NCBI RefSeq assembly: GCF_000718305.1
Contig: NZ_JOFQ01000006.1
Location: forward strand, 1-64,000
From: Streptomyces niger
GTDB taxonomy: Bacteria > Actinomycetota > Actinomycetes > Streptomycetales > Streptomycetaceae
Direction: 5' to 3'
DNA: 64,000 nt
The translations under genes were made by a program, and so were the position numbers. The notes beneath the pieces were generated by a model that was given only the letters and a program-made list of their open reading frames with translations, had not been told where the DNA came from and did not search any database. The number at the start of each line of letters is the position of its first letter. Position 1 is the first letter of the stretch. Below, piece after piece: positions 7,904 through 16,070 of this stretch.

Positions 7904-9072
7904 TCGCCGATCCCGCCCAGTCGCACGTGCCCCTTGAGGAGGTTGCGCGCGATCGTACGCTTCTGGATCTCGTCGGTGCCCTCGAAGATTCGCAGGAGGC
8001 GCAGCTCGCGGTACCAGCGCTCGATGGGCAGTTCCTTGGTGTAGCCCATGCCGCCGTGGATCTGCAGGACGCGGTCGACGACCTGGTTGGCCATCACGGC
8101 ACCGTTGAGCTTGGCGATGGAGGAGGCGTGCCGGGCGTCGAGGCCCTGCTGCACCCGCCAGGCGGCGTAGAGGGTGAGCCACTTCGCGGACTCGATCTCC
8201 ACCTGCGAATCGGCGATGTGCCACTGGATCGCCTGGTAGTCGGCGATGGGCCGGCCCATGGAGTGCCGGGTCCGGGCGTAGTCGACGGCCATCTGCAGCA
8301 TCCGCTCAGCGGAGCCGATGGCGCGGGCCGGGATGAGGTAGCGGCCCTGGCCGATCCACTGCATGGCGAGCGCGAAACCCTTGCCGACCTCGCCGAGGAC
8401 GTTGCACCCCGGTACGCGTACCTCGTCGAAGACGAGCGAGGCCGGGCCCCACTGGCCCATGGTCGCGATCGGCTCGGACTTCCAGCCCATGTCGCGGTCG
8501 ACGAGGAAACAGGTGACGCCGCCGTCGGCGCCCTTGTCCGGGTCGGTGACCGCGAACACCATCACGAAGTCCGCCTCGTTGCCGCCGGTGATGAAGGTCT
8601 TCTCGCCGGTGATCAGCCAGTCGTCGCCGTCGCGCACGGCACGCGTGCGGATGTTGCGGGCGTCGGAGCCGGCGCCGGGCTCGGTGATGGCGAAGCAGGA
8701 GCGGCGCTCGCCCTCGATGGTGGGCAGGAGGTACTGCTGCTTCTGCTCGTCGTTGCAGGCGTAGAGGATGTTGTCGGCACTGCCGCCGAAGCTGAAGGGG
8801 ACGAAGGTCCGGCCGGTCTCCATGGCGATGATCGCCGACATCACCGCACCGAGGTCCATCCCGCCGTACTCCTCGGGGGTGTTGACGCCCCAGAAGCCGG
8901 ATCTGCGTGCCTTGGCGCGGAGGTCGGCGATGACCTCCGGCAGGACGCCCGGCTGCCCGGCCCGTTCGTTGCGCAGTACCTCCTGCTCCAGCGGCATCAC
9001 TTCCTTGGTGATGAACGCCCGGACGGTGTCCCGGATCTGGCGTTCCTCGGTGGAAAGTGCGAAGTCGACCAT
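7900..9072 (-). CDS. Acyl-CoA dehydrogenase
   Basis: A 390-residue FAD-dependent acyl-CoA dehydrogenase. The N-terminal helical domain starts MVDFALSTEERQIRDTVRAF; the middle beta domain has CFAITEPGAGSDA (flavin and substrate loop); the C-terminal domain includes QIHGGMGYTKELPIERWYRE and ends with RIFEGTDEIQKRTIARNLL, where the E of FEGT is the expected catalytic base of the medium-chain type. ATG 9072 has AAGGGA about seven bases upstream; an upstream GTG/ATG extension has no homology. First gene of the operon, divergent from the TetR gene, with an 11-bp inverted repeat in its leader. Confidence 0.92.
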   Translation of the reverse strand: MVDFALSTEERQIRDTVRAFITKEVMPLEQEVLRNERAGQPGVLPEVIADLRAKARRSGFWGVNTPEEYGGMDLGAVMSAIIAMETGRTFVPFSFGGSADNILYACNDEQKQQYLLPTIEGERRSCFAITEPGAGSDARNIRTRAVRDGDDWLITGEKTFITGGNEADFVMVFAVTDPDKGADGGVTCFLVDRDMGWKSEPIATMGQWGPASLVFDEVRVPGCNVLGEVGKGFALAMQWIGQGRYLIPARAIGSAERMLQMAVDYARTRHSMGRPIADYQAIQWHIADSQVEIESAKWLTLYAAWRVQQGLDARHASSIAKLNGAVMANQVVDRVLQIHGGMGYTKELPIERWYRELRLLRIFEGTDEIQKRTIARNLLKGHVRLGGIGE

Positions 9073-9130
9073 TGCAGTGTCCCTTCCGAAGGTTCCAAAA
9101 GCGGGCCGGATGACGAGCGCCCGACGGTCA

Positions 9131-9161
9131 CGCATTCCTAGAACGCGAATCTAGGAATGCG
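9131..9161. promoter_or_regulatory. Inverted repeat, likely TetR operator
   Basis: A perfect 11-bp inverted repeat, CGCATTCCTAG and CTAGGAATGCG, is separated by nine bases (9142-9150). It lies about 60 bases upstream of the acyl-CoA dehydrogenase start and 190 bases upstream of the divergent TetR gene. Position and symmetry fit an operator for that regulator; binding is inferred. Confidence 0.65.
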
Positions 9162-9254
9162 TTCAACTTGCCTGCAGGCCGGCAAGCGGTCAAGAGGCCA
9201 GAAGAACTTCAACCGCACGTCTGGCGCGTCGTGTTCAAGGATTCTAAAATCCGA

Positions 9255-9317
9255 TTCGGTATGACGAGAGAGGTCGTCGGTATGGTGAGAGAGGCCGTCG
9301 GTGTGGCGGGAGAGGCC
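9255..9317. repeat. Three tandem 21-bp units
   Basis: Three imperfect copies of a 21-bp unit (gtcggtatggtgagagaggcc) occupy 9255-9275, 9276-9296 and 9297-9317, just upstream of the TetR start at 9350. The 21-bp spacing is two helical turns, so each copy would present the same face of DNA. Confidence 0.8.
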
Positions 9318-9349
9318 GGACGGCGGCCCCACAGCTGGGGGCGACTCGG

Positions 9350-9976
9350 ATGACACGCAAGGCTGAGCGGACCTCGGGCAAGGGCAACGCCTGGCAGTGG
9401 AGCCGCACGGAGCAGACCCGGCGCGCCCTCCTCGACGCCGCCCGTGAGGTCTTCTGCGAGAAGGGCTTCGCCGACACGGCGATCGTTGCGGTGGTACGCC
9501 GGGCCGGCTCCAGTGTCGGCAGTCTCTACCACCACTTCGGCGGCAAGACGGAGCTGTTCGTCGCCCTGTGGGAGGACTACGAGGACGCCCGCGAACACGA
9601 CGCCTCCGAGGCGGTGGCCCAGGCCAAAGCGGCGGGCGAGAAGGATCCGCTGGAGCTCTTCCTCGTCGGCACCCGGAGCTTCCTGGAGGGTTGCTGGCGC
9701 CGGCGGGACCTGGTCAGGCTGTGGATGGACGGCGACGGACCGCCCGGCTTCGAGCTGATGCGCCGGGCGCGCGGCCGCCAGTGGATCCGGCAGAACGCCG
9801 TACTTCTCGAAGCCGGCAGCGAACCCGTCGACCGGCTCGTCGTCGGCGTCCTGACCTCGATCATCGGTGAGGCCGGCCGGGAGATCGGCACCTGCTCGCG
9901 CAAGCGGGACGCCGACGCGATCTGTCACGCCACCATCGCCCTCATCCGCAGGCTCGACCCCCTCAATGTCTCGTGA
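9350..9976 (+). CDS. TetR-family transcriptional regulator
   Basis: A 208-residue TetR regulator. The N-terminal helix-turn-helix spans about residues 20-70 (TRRALLDAAREVFCEKGFA... AGSSVGSLYHHFGGKTELF); the rest is a helical ligand-binding domain with many charged residues. The gene is divergent from the acyl-CoA dehydrogenase operon and cotranscribed in direction with the thioesterase and exporter that follow. Acyl-CoA or the free acid is the likely inducer (inference from context). The ribosome site before ATG 9350 is weak. Confidence 0.92.
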   Translation: MTRKAERTSGKGNAWQWSRTEQTRRALLDAAREVFCEKGFADTAIVAVVRRAGSSVGSLYHHFGGKTELFVALWEDYEDAREHDASEAVAQAKAAGEKDPLELFLVGTRSFLEGCWRRRDLVRLWMDGDGPPGFELMRRARGRQWIRQNAVLLEAGSEPVDRLVVGVLTSIIGEAGREIGTCSRKRDADAICHATIALIRRLDPLNVS

Positions 9977-10084
9977 CCATGTCGTCTCGTGACCATGTCA
10001 CTGAACATGCCGCCTGAGCACGCCGCTTGAGCGTCACCGCACATCGGCGCGGCCCGCACGGGACCGTGCAGGAAGGGAACACGC

Positions 10085-10879
10085 GTGGCCCAGACCGAAG
10101 ACGAGGCGTCCTACTTCACCCTCCGCGACGACACCTTCGTACCCGAGTCGCACGCCCGCGGGTGGTGGGCGCCCGGCACCCTGCACGGTCGCCTCCTGGG
10201 CGGTCTGGCCGCGCGGGAGCTGGAGCGTGCGCACGCCGAGGAAGGGCTGCACTTCGCCCGGCTCACCGTCGACCTGTTCCGCACCGCCCCCTTCGCCCCC
10301 GTCCGGGTCAGCACGGAGCGCGTACGCGACGGGCGGCGCATCCGCGTCGTCGACGCCGTCGTCCACGGCGAGCGCGATGGCCTGCCGCTGGCGCGCGTCA
10401 GCGCGGTACTGCTGCGTACCAGCACACCGCCGCCGGGACACATCCCCGCCACCGGGCCGTGGGACGCACCGCCACCGGAGCAGCTGCCCGCCTCGCACGA
10501 GCACCAGCACTTCTGGCGGTTCGACGAGGAGCTGCAGCCGGTGCGGGAGTGGCGCGGCGACCAGCGGCGCCGGGCCTGGCTGCGCGAAACCCGCCCGCTC
10601 GTCGCCGGCGAGGCCCTCTCCCCCCTCGTCCGCGTGGCCCTGGCGGGTGACACCGCCAGTCCGCTCGCCCACGCGAGCGACGAGGGTCTGCAGTACATCA
10701 ACGCCGACTACACCCTGTGCCTGAGCCGGCTGCCGCTGAGCGACGCAATCGGCCTGGAGGCCAAGGCGCACACGGCCGAGGACGGCATCGCCGTGGGCCA
10801 CTGCACCCTGTACGACGCGGCGGGTCCCATCGGCTACTGCGCCACCACGGCGATCGCCAACACCGCACCGCCCCGGTGA
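10085..10879 (+). CDS. Acyl-CoA thioesterase-like, double hotdog
   Basis: A 264-residue protein of the TesB-like thioesterase group, two hotdog folds in tandem. The first half has WWAPGTLHGRLLGGLAARELE, the hotdog central helix with the conserved HG, followed by LHFARLTVDLFRTAPFAPVRV; the second half has DYTLCLSRLPLSDAIGLEAK. Members hydrolyse acyl-CoA or act as binding proteins. GTG 10085 has AGGAAGGG about eight bases upstream. The stop overlaps the GTG of the MFS gene (GTGA), so the two are translationally coupled. It may recycle CoA from the neighbouring catabolic operon. Confidence 0.82.
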   Translation: MAQTEDEASYFTLRDDTFVPESHARGWWAPGTLHGRLLGGLAARELERAHAEEGLHFARLTVDLFRTAPFAPVRVSTERVRDGRRIRVVDAVVHGERDGLPLARVSAVLLRTSTPPPGHIPATGPWDAPPPEQLPASHEHQHFWRFDEELQPVREWRGDQRRRAWLRETRPLVAGEALSPLVRVALAGDTASPLAHASDEGLQYINADYTLCLSRLPLSDAIGLEAKAHTAEDGIAVGHCTLYDAAGPIGYCATTAIANTAPPR

Positions 10880-12399
10880 GCGCCGATCCCGCTCCGCCAA
10901 CGGCCCGCGAGTCCGCCCGAGAGGAGTCCGACCGGCTGCGCTACGCCTGGCGGGCCTTGTCGGTCGTCGGCCTCGCGAGCGTCATGACGGCACTGGGCAG
11001 CAGCGCCCTCAACGTCGCCCTGCCCGAGGTGGTACGGCACTTCCACGCCGGCGCCACCGTCGGGAACTGGATGCTGCTGTGCTACATGCTCACCAACACC
11101 GTCCTGATGGTCGCCTTCGGCCGGCTGGCCGACATGTTCGGCCGATCCCGGCTCTACCTGGTCGGCCTGCTCACCTACACCGTGGCCTCGCTGCTACTCG
11201 GGCTGGCTCCCCATGCGGGGGTGCTGATCGCGCTGCAGGCGGTGCAGGCGGCGGGCGGGGCCATGCTGCTCGCCAACAGTGCGGCCCTGCTGACCGACGC
11301 GTTCCCCGAGCGTCACCTCGCGCGCGGGATGGGCGTCTACATCGCCTCTTTCTCGGTCGCCCAACTGCTCGGTCCCACGCTCGGCGGCTTCCTCGCCGAC
11401 CGGTTCGGCTGGCAGTGGGTGTTCTGGTACAACGTGCCGGTCGGCGTGGTCTGCCTCGTCTGGGGCGCGCTGGTGCTCCGCCGTGTCGCCCCCGCGGGCA
11501 AGGAGCGCGGCATCGACATCCAGGGCAATGTGCTCCTCCTGCTCTGCCTCGGCAGTCTGCTGTTCGGCCTCTCGCAGGCCGGCGACCGCGGCTGGGGCGA
11601 TCCGGTGGTCCTCACCGGGGTGCTCGCCTTCGGCGCCCTGTTGCCCGTCTTCCTGCTGGTCGAGCGGCGCAGTGCGCATCCCGTCGTCGACCTGCGGCTG
11701 TTCCGCGATCCCGCCGTCGCGTACAGCCTCCTCGCCTCCTTCCTCAACACCGTCTCGCGGATGTGCGTCGTGCTGCTCGTCGCGCTCTTCTACCAGTCGG
11801 TGCACGGAGCGGACCCGGTATCGGCCGGCGCGAGAGTGCTGCCGCTTCCCCTCGCCGCGATGCTCGCCTCCGCCACGTCCGGGCTGCTCCAGGCCCGGCT
11901 GCAGGCCCGAACGGTCGCGGCCCTCGGCGCCTGCGTGTGCACCGCAGGGCTGGTCACCCTGCTTCTCGTGCTCTCCACGACAGCCGCCTATCCGCCGATC
12001 GCCGCGGCGCTCGCCCTCATCGGCCTCGGCTCGGGGCTCTTCATGCCGTCCAACGCGACCGCGCTCATGCACGGGCTGCCCAGCTGGCGGATCGGGGTGG
12101 TCAACGGACTACGGCTCACCGTGCAGAACTGCGGTGTGGTCATGAGCGCGGCCCTGGCACTGACCCTGATCACCGGTCCCGTACCGCACGATCTGCGTCG
12201 GCACGTCCTGGACGGCACTCTCTCCCGTGTCGCTCCCCGCGCCGTCCGGGAGCTGCTCGACGGCTACCACCTGGCGCTGTCCGTTCTTGCCGCGGTCTCG
12301 CTCCTCTCGGTCGCCGCCGCCCTCGGCGCCCGCGCCCGACGCCGGAACGCCACGCCGGGTGTCCGTACGCAGCAGAGCGTCACCAGTGAGTCCGCGTGA
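10876..12399 (+). CDS. MFS exporter, DHA2 (14-helix) family
   Basis: A 507-residue DHA2-type drug/proton antiporter. Helix 1 has MTALGSSALNVALPEVVRHF; the loop 2-3 motif is FGRLADMFGRSRLYL; the antiporter motif in helix 5 reads SFSVAQLLGPTLGGFLADRF. At least 13 further hydrophobic stretches follow, and the C-terminus is short and basic. The start GTG 10876 overlaps the thioesterase stop, and the TetR gene lies upstream on the same strand, so export of a compound under TetR control is the simplest reading. Substrate unknown. Confidence 0.9.
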   Translation: MSADPAPPTARESAREESDRLRYAWRALSVVGLASVMTALGSSALNVALPEVVRHFHAGATVGNWMLLCYMLTNTVLMVAFGRLADMFGRSRLYLVGLLTYTVASLLLGLAPHAGVLIALQAVQAAGGAMLLANSAALLTDAFPERHLARGMGVYIASFSVAQLLGPTLGGFLADRFGWQWVFWYNVPVGVVCLVWGALVLRRVAPAGKERGIDIQGNVLLLLCLGSLLFGLSQAGDRGWGDPVVLTGVLAFGALLPVFLLVERRSAHPVVDLRLFRDPAVAYSLLASFLNTVSRMCVVLLVALFYQSVHGADPVSAGARVLPLPLAAMLASATSGLLQARLQARTVAALGACVCTAGLVTLLLVLSTTAAYPPIAAALALIGLGSGLFMPSNATALMHGLPSWRIGVVNGLRLTVQNCGVVMSAALALTLITGPVPHDLRRHVLDGTLSRVAPRAVRELLDGYHLALSVLAAVSLLSVAAALGARARRRNATPGVRTQQSVTSESA

Positions 12400-12401
12400 G
12401 G

Positions 12402-13187
12402 TCAGGACTTCTCCAGGATCGTCTTGAGGTGCGACATCATCATGATCCAGCCGCCGCTGACACCTTCAAGCATCTTGGAGTCGGCCGAGGTGAAGCCGTC
12501 ATGGGTGATGGTCAGCTTCATACCCAACTCCGGGTCCTCGGCCGGTTCGATGTCGAAGGCGACCTTCGAGCGCTCCTTGGCGGCCTCGGCGAACTCCGCG
12601 TCGCTCATGCCGAACATCTCCTGATGCATCGGCTGCAGCGTGTGCCAGGTGTAGGCAAGCCTCCTGCCGGGCTCCGACTCGGTGACGACCTGGCCGAGGT
12701 CCTGCGGCGCACCGCCGTCCTCGACCGGCCACAGCACCTTCGAGCCGACCTTCCAGTCCGAGGAGGGCGCCCAGCCCCCGTGGTACTGCTTCAGGAATTC
12801 CGGGCTGGTCAGCCCTTCCCACAGCTTCTCGGGTGTGGTGTCGATGTAGATCGTGTAGACGAACTCGGGCTTGCTCATCGCCGTTCCTTCCAGGGCGTGC
12901 TTCAGGTTGCTGAGCGCGGCCATCCGGTCCCGCTCGTACTGGCCGATCCAGCGGTCGGCAAGGTCGTGGATGGGCACCGGATTGAGGTAGTGCAGCCTCT
13001 CCCGGCCGTGCCGGACCGTCGTCACCAGGCCCGCGCCCTCCAGCACGGCCAGGTGCTTGGACACCGCCTGCCTGGTCATCTCCAGCCCCGCGCACAGTTC
13101 ACGCAGGCTCTGCCCGGTCCGCTCGTTCAGTCGGTCCAACAGTCGCCGGCGACTCGCGTCCGCGAGCGCCTTGAACACCTCGTCCAT
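12402..13187 (-). CDS. ArsR-type HTH fused to SRPBCC (AHSA1) domain
   Basis: A 261-residue fusion. Residues 1-100 form an ArsR-like winged helix (VFKALADASRRRLLDRLNER... EMTRQAVSKHLAVLEGAGLV), without the classical CxC metal site. Residues 105-261 are an AHSA1/SRPBCC domain (SKPEFVYTIYIDTTPEKLWE... GWIMMMSHLKTILEKS). Usually these are two adjacent genes; here they are one frame. ATG 13187 has GAGGGG about ten bases upstream; the GTG at 13196 is too close to it. The stop nearly abuts the convergent MFS stop. The fusion suggests ligand binding by the SRPBCC pocket may control DNA binding. Confidence 0.88.
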   Translation of the reverse strand: MDEVFKALADASRRRLLDRLNERTGQSLRELCAGLEMTRQAVSKHLAVLEGAGLVTTVRHGRERLHYLNPVPIHDLADRWIGQYERDRMAALSNLKHALEGTAMSKPEFVYTIYIDTTPEKLWEGLTSPEFLKQYHGGWAPSSDWKVGSKVLWPVEDGGAPQDLGQVVTESEPGRRLAYTWHTLQPMHQEMFGMSDAEFAEAAKERSKVAFDIEPAEDPELGMKLTITHDGFTSADSKMLEGVSGGWIMMMSHLKTILEKS

Positions 13188-13309
13188 GCCATCCACCCCT
13201 CACCACGAGATTGGCAACCGTTTGGTTGCATGTCAAGCCGACAGGCGGACCACCCAGACCGACCCCACCCGCTGCCCCGGCTCCCTCCGCCGGCGCCGCG
13301 GGTGACGGC

Positions 13310-14332
13310 TCACAGCAGGCTCGGCGGGTGGAAGGCGCCGAGGCCTGAGGTCAGGTCCCGGTCCAGCCAGTAGCGGCGTGGGCTCGCGAGCATGACGTCG
13401 ACGCTGACGGCGGTGACGCCCGGGATCTCGGCCAGCTCGTTGTCGATGAAGAGCGCCAGCGCGGCGCGGTCGGTGACCAGGCCCGTGGCGAGGACGGACA
13501 GGTCGCTGGCGACGTGGGCCGCGAGCCGGGTCTGGGGCAGTCGGTCGATACGGCGCATGACGTCGGGGGTTTCGCCCGGGGCCACCCGTAGGCGGAGCAG
13601 GAAAGGGGTCTGGAAGCCGAGCCATTCCGAGACGACTTCCAGGCGCGGTTTGACCCACCCCTCGTCGAGGACCCGGCGTACGACGCGGTGCGCGGTGGAG
13701 GTGGCCAGGCCGGCGGCTCGGCCGATGCTTGCCGCGGATGCGCGGCCGTCCTGGATCAGCTGGCTGACGACGGCGCGTTCGGCCTGGTTGAGCGGTTTGG
13801 CGGGCGGCGTCGGGGTGGCGGTGCCTTCGGGGCGGACGCCGAGCTTCAGCAGGTCGGCACGTTCGCTGTCGGTGAGGAACCGGGGGTCCCAGGTGATGCC
13901 CCGGCGCAGCGTACTGAGGGCGGGCAGGGCGTTGACGCGGCGGACGCCGGGGACGGAGAACATCCGGTCGATCGCCTCGCTGGTGGCGGCCTCGGAGGGG
14001 GCGTGGACGACCGCGTAGAGGGGGTAGTCGCCGGAGAGCTGCGCCAGGAACTGCAGGTGCGGCAGGTCGCGGAGCCGGTCCAGGACGGTCAGCGGGGTTT
14101 CGCCGGTGATGTCCAGGAGGACGTGGACCGGCATCGCCCTGGAGTGCATTCCCCAGTCGGCCTGCCCGATCACCCGCACCATCCTGGCCTCGGACAGCCG
14201 GTCGTAACGGCGTTTGAGCGTGCTGGCGTCGGCGGCCAGGATCCCGGCGATGTCGTCCCAAGTGGCCCTGGGCGCCAGATGGAGCGCGCCGATGAGACGG
14301 CGGTCGAGATCGTCGAGGAGAGGGGGGCTCAT
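13310..14332 (-). CDS. Lrp/AsnC-family regulator, duplicated
   Basis: A 340-residue protein with two Lrp/AsnC units in tandem. The first helix-turn-helix is at residues 5-55 (LLDDLDRRLIGALHLAPRA... DDIAGILAADASTLKRR), the second near residue 185 (LNQAERAVVSQLIQDGRAS... IGRAAGLATSTAHRVV), each followed by a RAM-like ligand domain. Such double Lrp regulators are common in Streptomyces. It is divergent from the abgT-M20 pair, 120 bases apart, and is its probable regulator. Confidence 0.88.
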   Translation of the reverse strand: MSPPLLDDLDRRLIGALHLAPRATWDDIAGILAADASTLKRRYDRLSEARMVRVIGQADWGMHSRAMPVHVLLDITGETPLTVLDRLRDLPHLQFLAQLSGDYPLYAVVHAPSEAATSEAIDRMFSVPGVRRVNALPALSTLRRGITWDPRFLTDSERADLLKLGVRPEGTATPTPPAKPLNQAERAVVSQLIQDGRASAASIGRAAGLATSTAHRVVRRVLDEGWVKPRLEVVSEWLGFQTPFLLRLRVAPGETPDVMRRIDRLPQTRLAAHVASDLSVLATGLVTDRAALALFIDNELAEIPGVTAVSVDVMLASPRRYWLDRDLTSGLGAFHPPSLL

Positions 14333-14452
14333 GGCGCCTCACCCTAGTCGGGTCCGCCATTTAATCCCACCGTTACTTCCCACCTCTAGAGAATCTCTCA
14401 CCGGAGTGCCAGTGTTCGCCGGAACATCCCTCCGACGGACGAAGAGGTACCG
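14333..14452. promoter_or_regulatory. Divergent promoter region, Lrp / abgT
   Basis: This 120-base gap must hold both promoters. It is less GC-rich than its surroundings and contains a short symmetric element around 14386-14400 (TCTAGAGAATCTCT) that could be a regulator site. No promoter hexamers could be assigned with confidence. Confidence 0.4.
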
Positions 14453-16012
14453 ATGAGTGCCACCGCCGCTCAGCCTCAGCCTCAGCCGACCGAGCCCCGG
14501 TCCAGAGTCCTGCGCGCCGCGTTCCGGAGTTTGGCGGTCATCGAGAAGGCCGGTAACAAACTTCCCCACCCCTTCTGGCTGTTCTGGATCCTCGCGGCGG
14601 TCGTCGCCGTCCTCAGCGCCGTACTGGCGGGGGTCGGTGTCAGTGCCGTGCACCCGGGCACGCACAAGACCATCGTGGTGCAGAATCTGCTGAGCAAGGA
14701 CGGCCTCACCATGGCCGTCGAGGACGCCGTCGACAACTTCGCGGCCTTCCCGCCGCTGGCCACCATCCTCATCGTGATGTTCGGCATCGCCGTCGCCGAG
14801 CGGAGCGGACTGTTCGCCACCCTGCTGCGCCGCATGGTCGCGCGGGTGCCGGGCAGATACCTCACCTTCGCCCTGTCGCTGACGGCCATGGTCGGCCATG
14901 TCGCCGGCGACGCCGCCTACGTCACCCTCATCCCGCTCGGCGCGATGATCTACCGGGCGGCGGGGCGCAGCCCGGTACTCGGCTGCATCGTCGCCTACGT
15001 CTCGGTCTCCGCCGGTTACGACGCCTCCCCCTCGCTCACCACCACCGACGTGCTGCTGTCCTCGATCTCCACCGCCGCCGCCCACACCATCGACGCGGGC
15101 CACGTCGTCACCCCGGTGGCCAACTACTTCTTCGGTCTCGCCTCGTCGGTGCTGGTGGCGCTGGTGATCACGCTCGTCGTCGACAAGGTCCTCGCCCGCC
15201 GCGCGGATCTGGAGCCGGACGAGCCGGCCGCCGCACCGGACGCCGCGGAGCTGAAGGCCATCGAGGTCACCGCCCAGCAGCGCAAGGCACTACGCGTGAC
15301 GGGGCTGGTCGCCCTCGGTTTCCTCGCCCTTCTGGCGGTGGCCATGGTTCCCTCGTCCTCACCGTTGCGCGGCGAGGGCGGCGGCCTGGTCAACTCCCCG
15401 CTGATCGGTGGGATGGCGCTCGTCCTGGGTCTGTTCTTCGCCGTGCTCGGCACCGTCCACGGCAGGATGACCGGCGCCTTCTCCACCGCCCGCGACGTCG
15501 TCGGCGCGATGGTCGACGGCGCCCGCTCGATGGCACCGATCGTGGTCCTGTTCTTCGCGATCTCCCAGTTCCTCGCCTACTTCACGTGGACGAACATCGG
15601 CGACATCCTCGCCGTGAAGGGCGCCGAGTCCCTGCGTGACCTGCACATGCACGGCTGGACCGTGCTGGTCGGCATCGCCGTGCTCATCACGTTCATGAAC
15701 CTCGTCATCACCAGCGGCTCCGCGCTGTGGGCACTGGCCGCACCGGTATTCGTCCCCATGCTGATGCTGGTCGGCATCGCGCCCGAGACCACCCAGGCCG
15801 TCTACCGTGTCGCCGACTCGGTCACCAACTGCATCACCCCGATGAGCCCGTACTTCGTGATGGCCCTGGGCTTCATCCAGCAGTACCGCAAGTCCGCCGG
15901 CATCGGCACCCTGGCCTCCTTCACGATCCCCATCGCCGGCGTCGTGTGGGTCGTCTGGGTCGCGTTCTTCGTGGCCTGGTACCTGCTGGGCATCCCCTTC
16001 GGCGTCGGCTGA
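14453..16012 (+). CDS. abgT: AbgT-family transporter
   Basis: A 519-residue integral membrane protein of the AbgT family, which imports p-aminobenzoyl-glutamate or exports sulfonamide-like compounds. The N-terminus LAVIEKAGNKLPHPFWLFWI is the family hallmark; GHVAGDAAYVTLIPLGAMIY and SAGYDASPSLTTTDVLL match the conserved substrate and sodium regions, and RVADSVTNCITPMSPYFVMAL the C-terminal one. At least ten hydrophobic segments are visible. GAAGAGG lies just before ATG 14453. The following M20 peptidase gene starts 58 bases downstream on the same strand, matching the abg uptake-and-cleavage arrangement. Confidence 0.93.
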   Translation: MSATAAQPQPQPTEPRSRVLRAAFRSLAVIEKAGNKLPHPFWLFWILAAVVAVLSAVLAGVGVSAVHPGTHKTIVVQNLLSKDGLTMAVEDAVDNFAAFPPLATILIVMFGIAVAERSGLFATLLRRMVARVPGRYLTFALSLTAMVGHVAGDAAYVTLIPLGAMIYRAAGRSPVLGCIVAYVSVSAGYDASPSLTTTDVLLSSISTAAAHTIDAGHVVTPVANYFFGLASSVLVALVITLVVDKVLARRADLEPDEPAAAPDAAELKAIEVTAQQRKALRVTGLVALGFLALLAVAMVPSSSPLRGEGGGLVNSPLIGGMALVLGLFFAVLGTVHGRMTGAFSTARDVVGAMVDGARSMAPIVVLFFAISQFLAYFTWTNIGDILAVKGAESLRDLHMHGWTVLVGIAVLITFMNLVITSGSALWALAAPVFVPMLMLVGIAPETTQAVYRVADSVTNCITPMSPYFVMALGFIQQYRKSAGIGTLASFTIPIAGVVWVVWVAFFVAWYLLGIPFGVG

Positions 16013-16070
16013 CCCCGGCCCTTCCGCCTCCTGCCAACGATCCCCCACCTTCGTACGGAGAGAGCACGCC

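Noticed and set aside
12402..13187. Two separate overlapping genes (ArsR and AHSA1)
   Set aside because: The frame is continuous through the linker; an internal start at MSKPEF cannot be excluded but no stop separates the domains.
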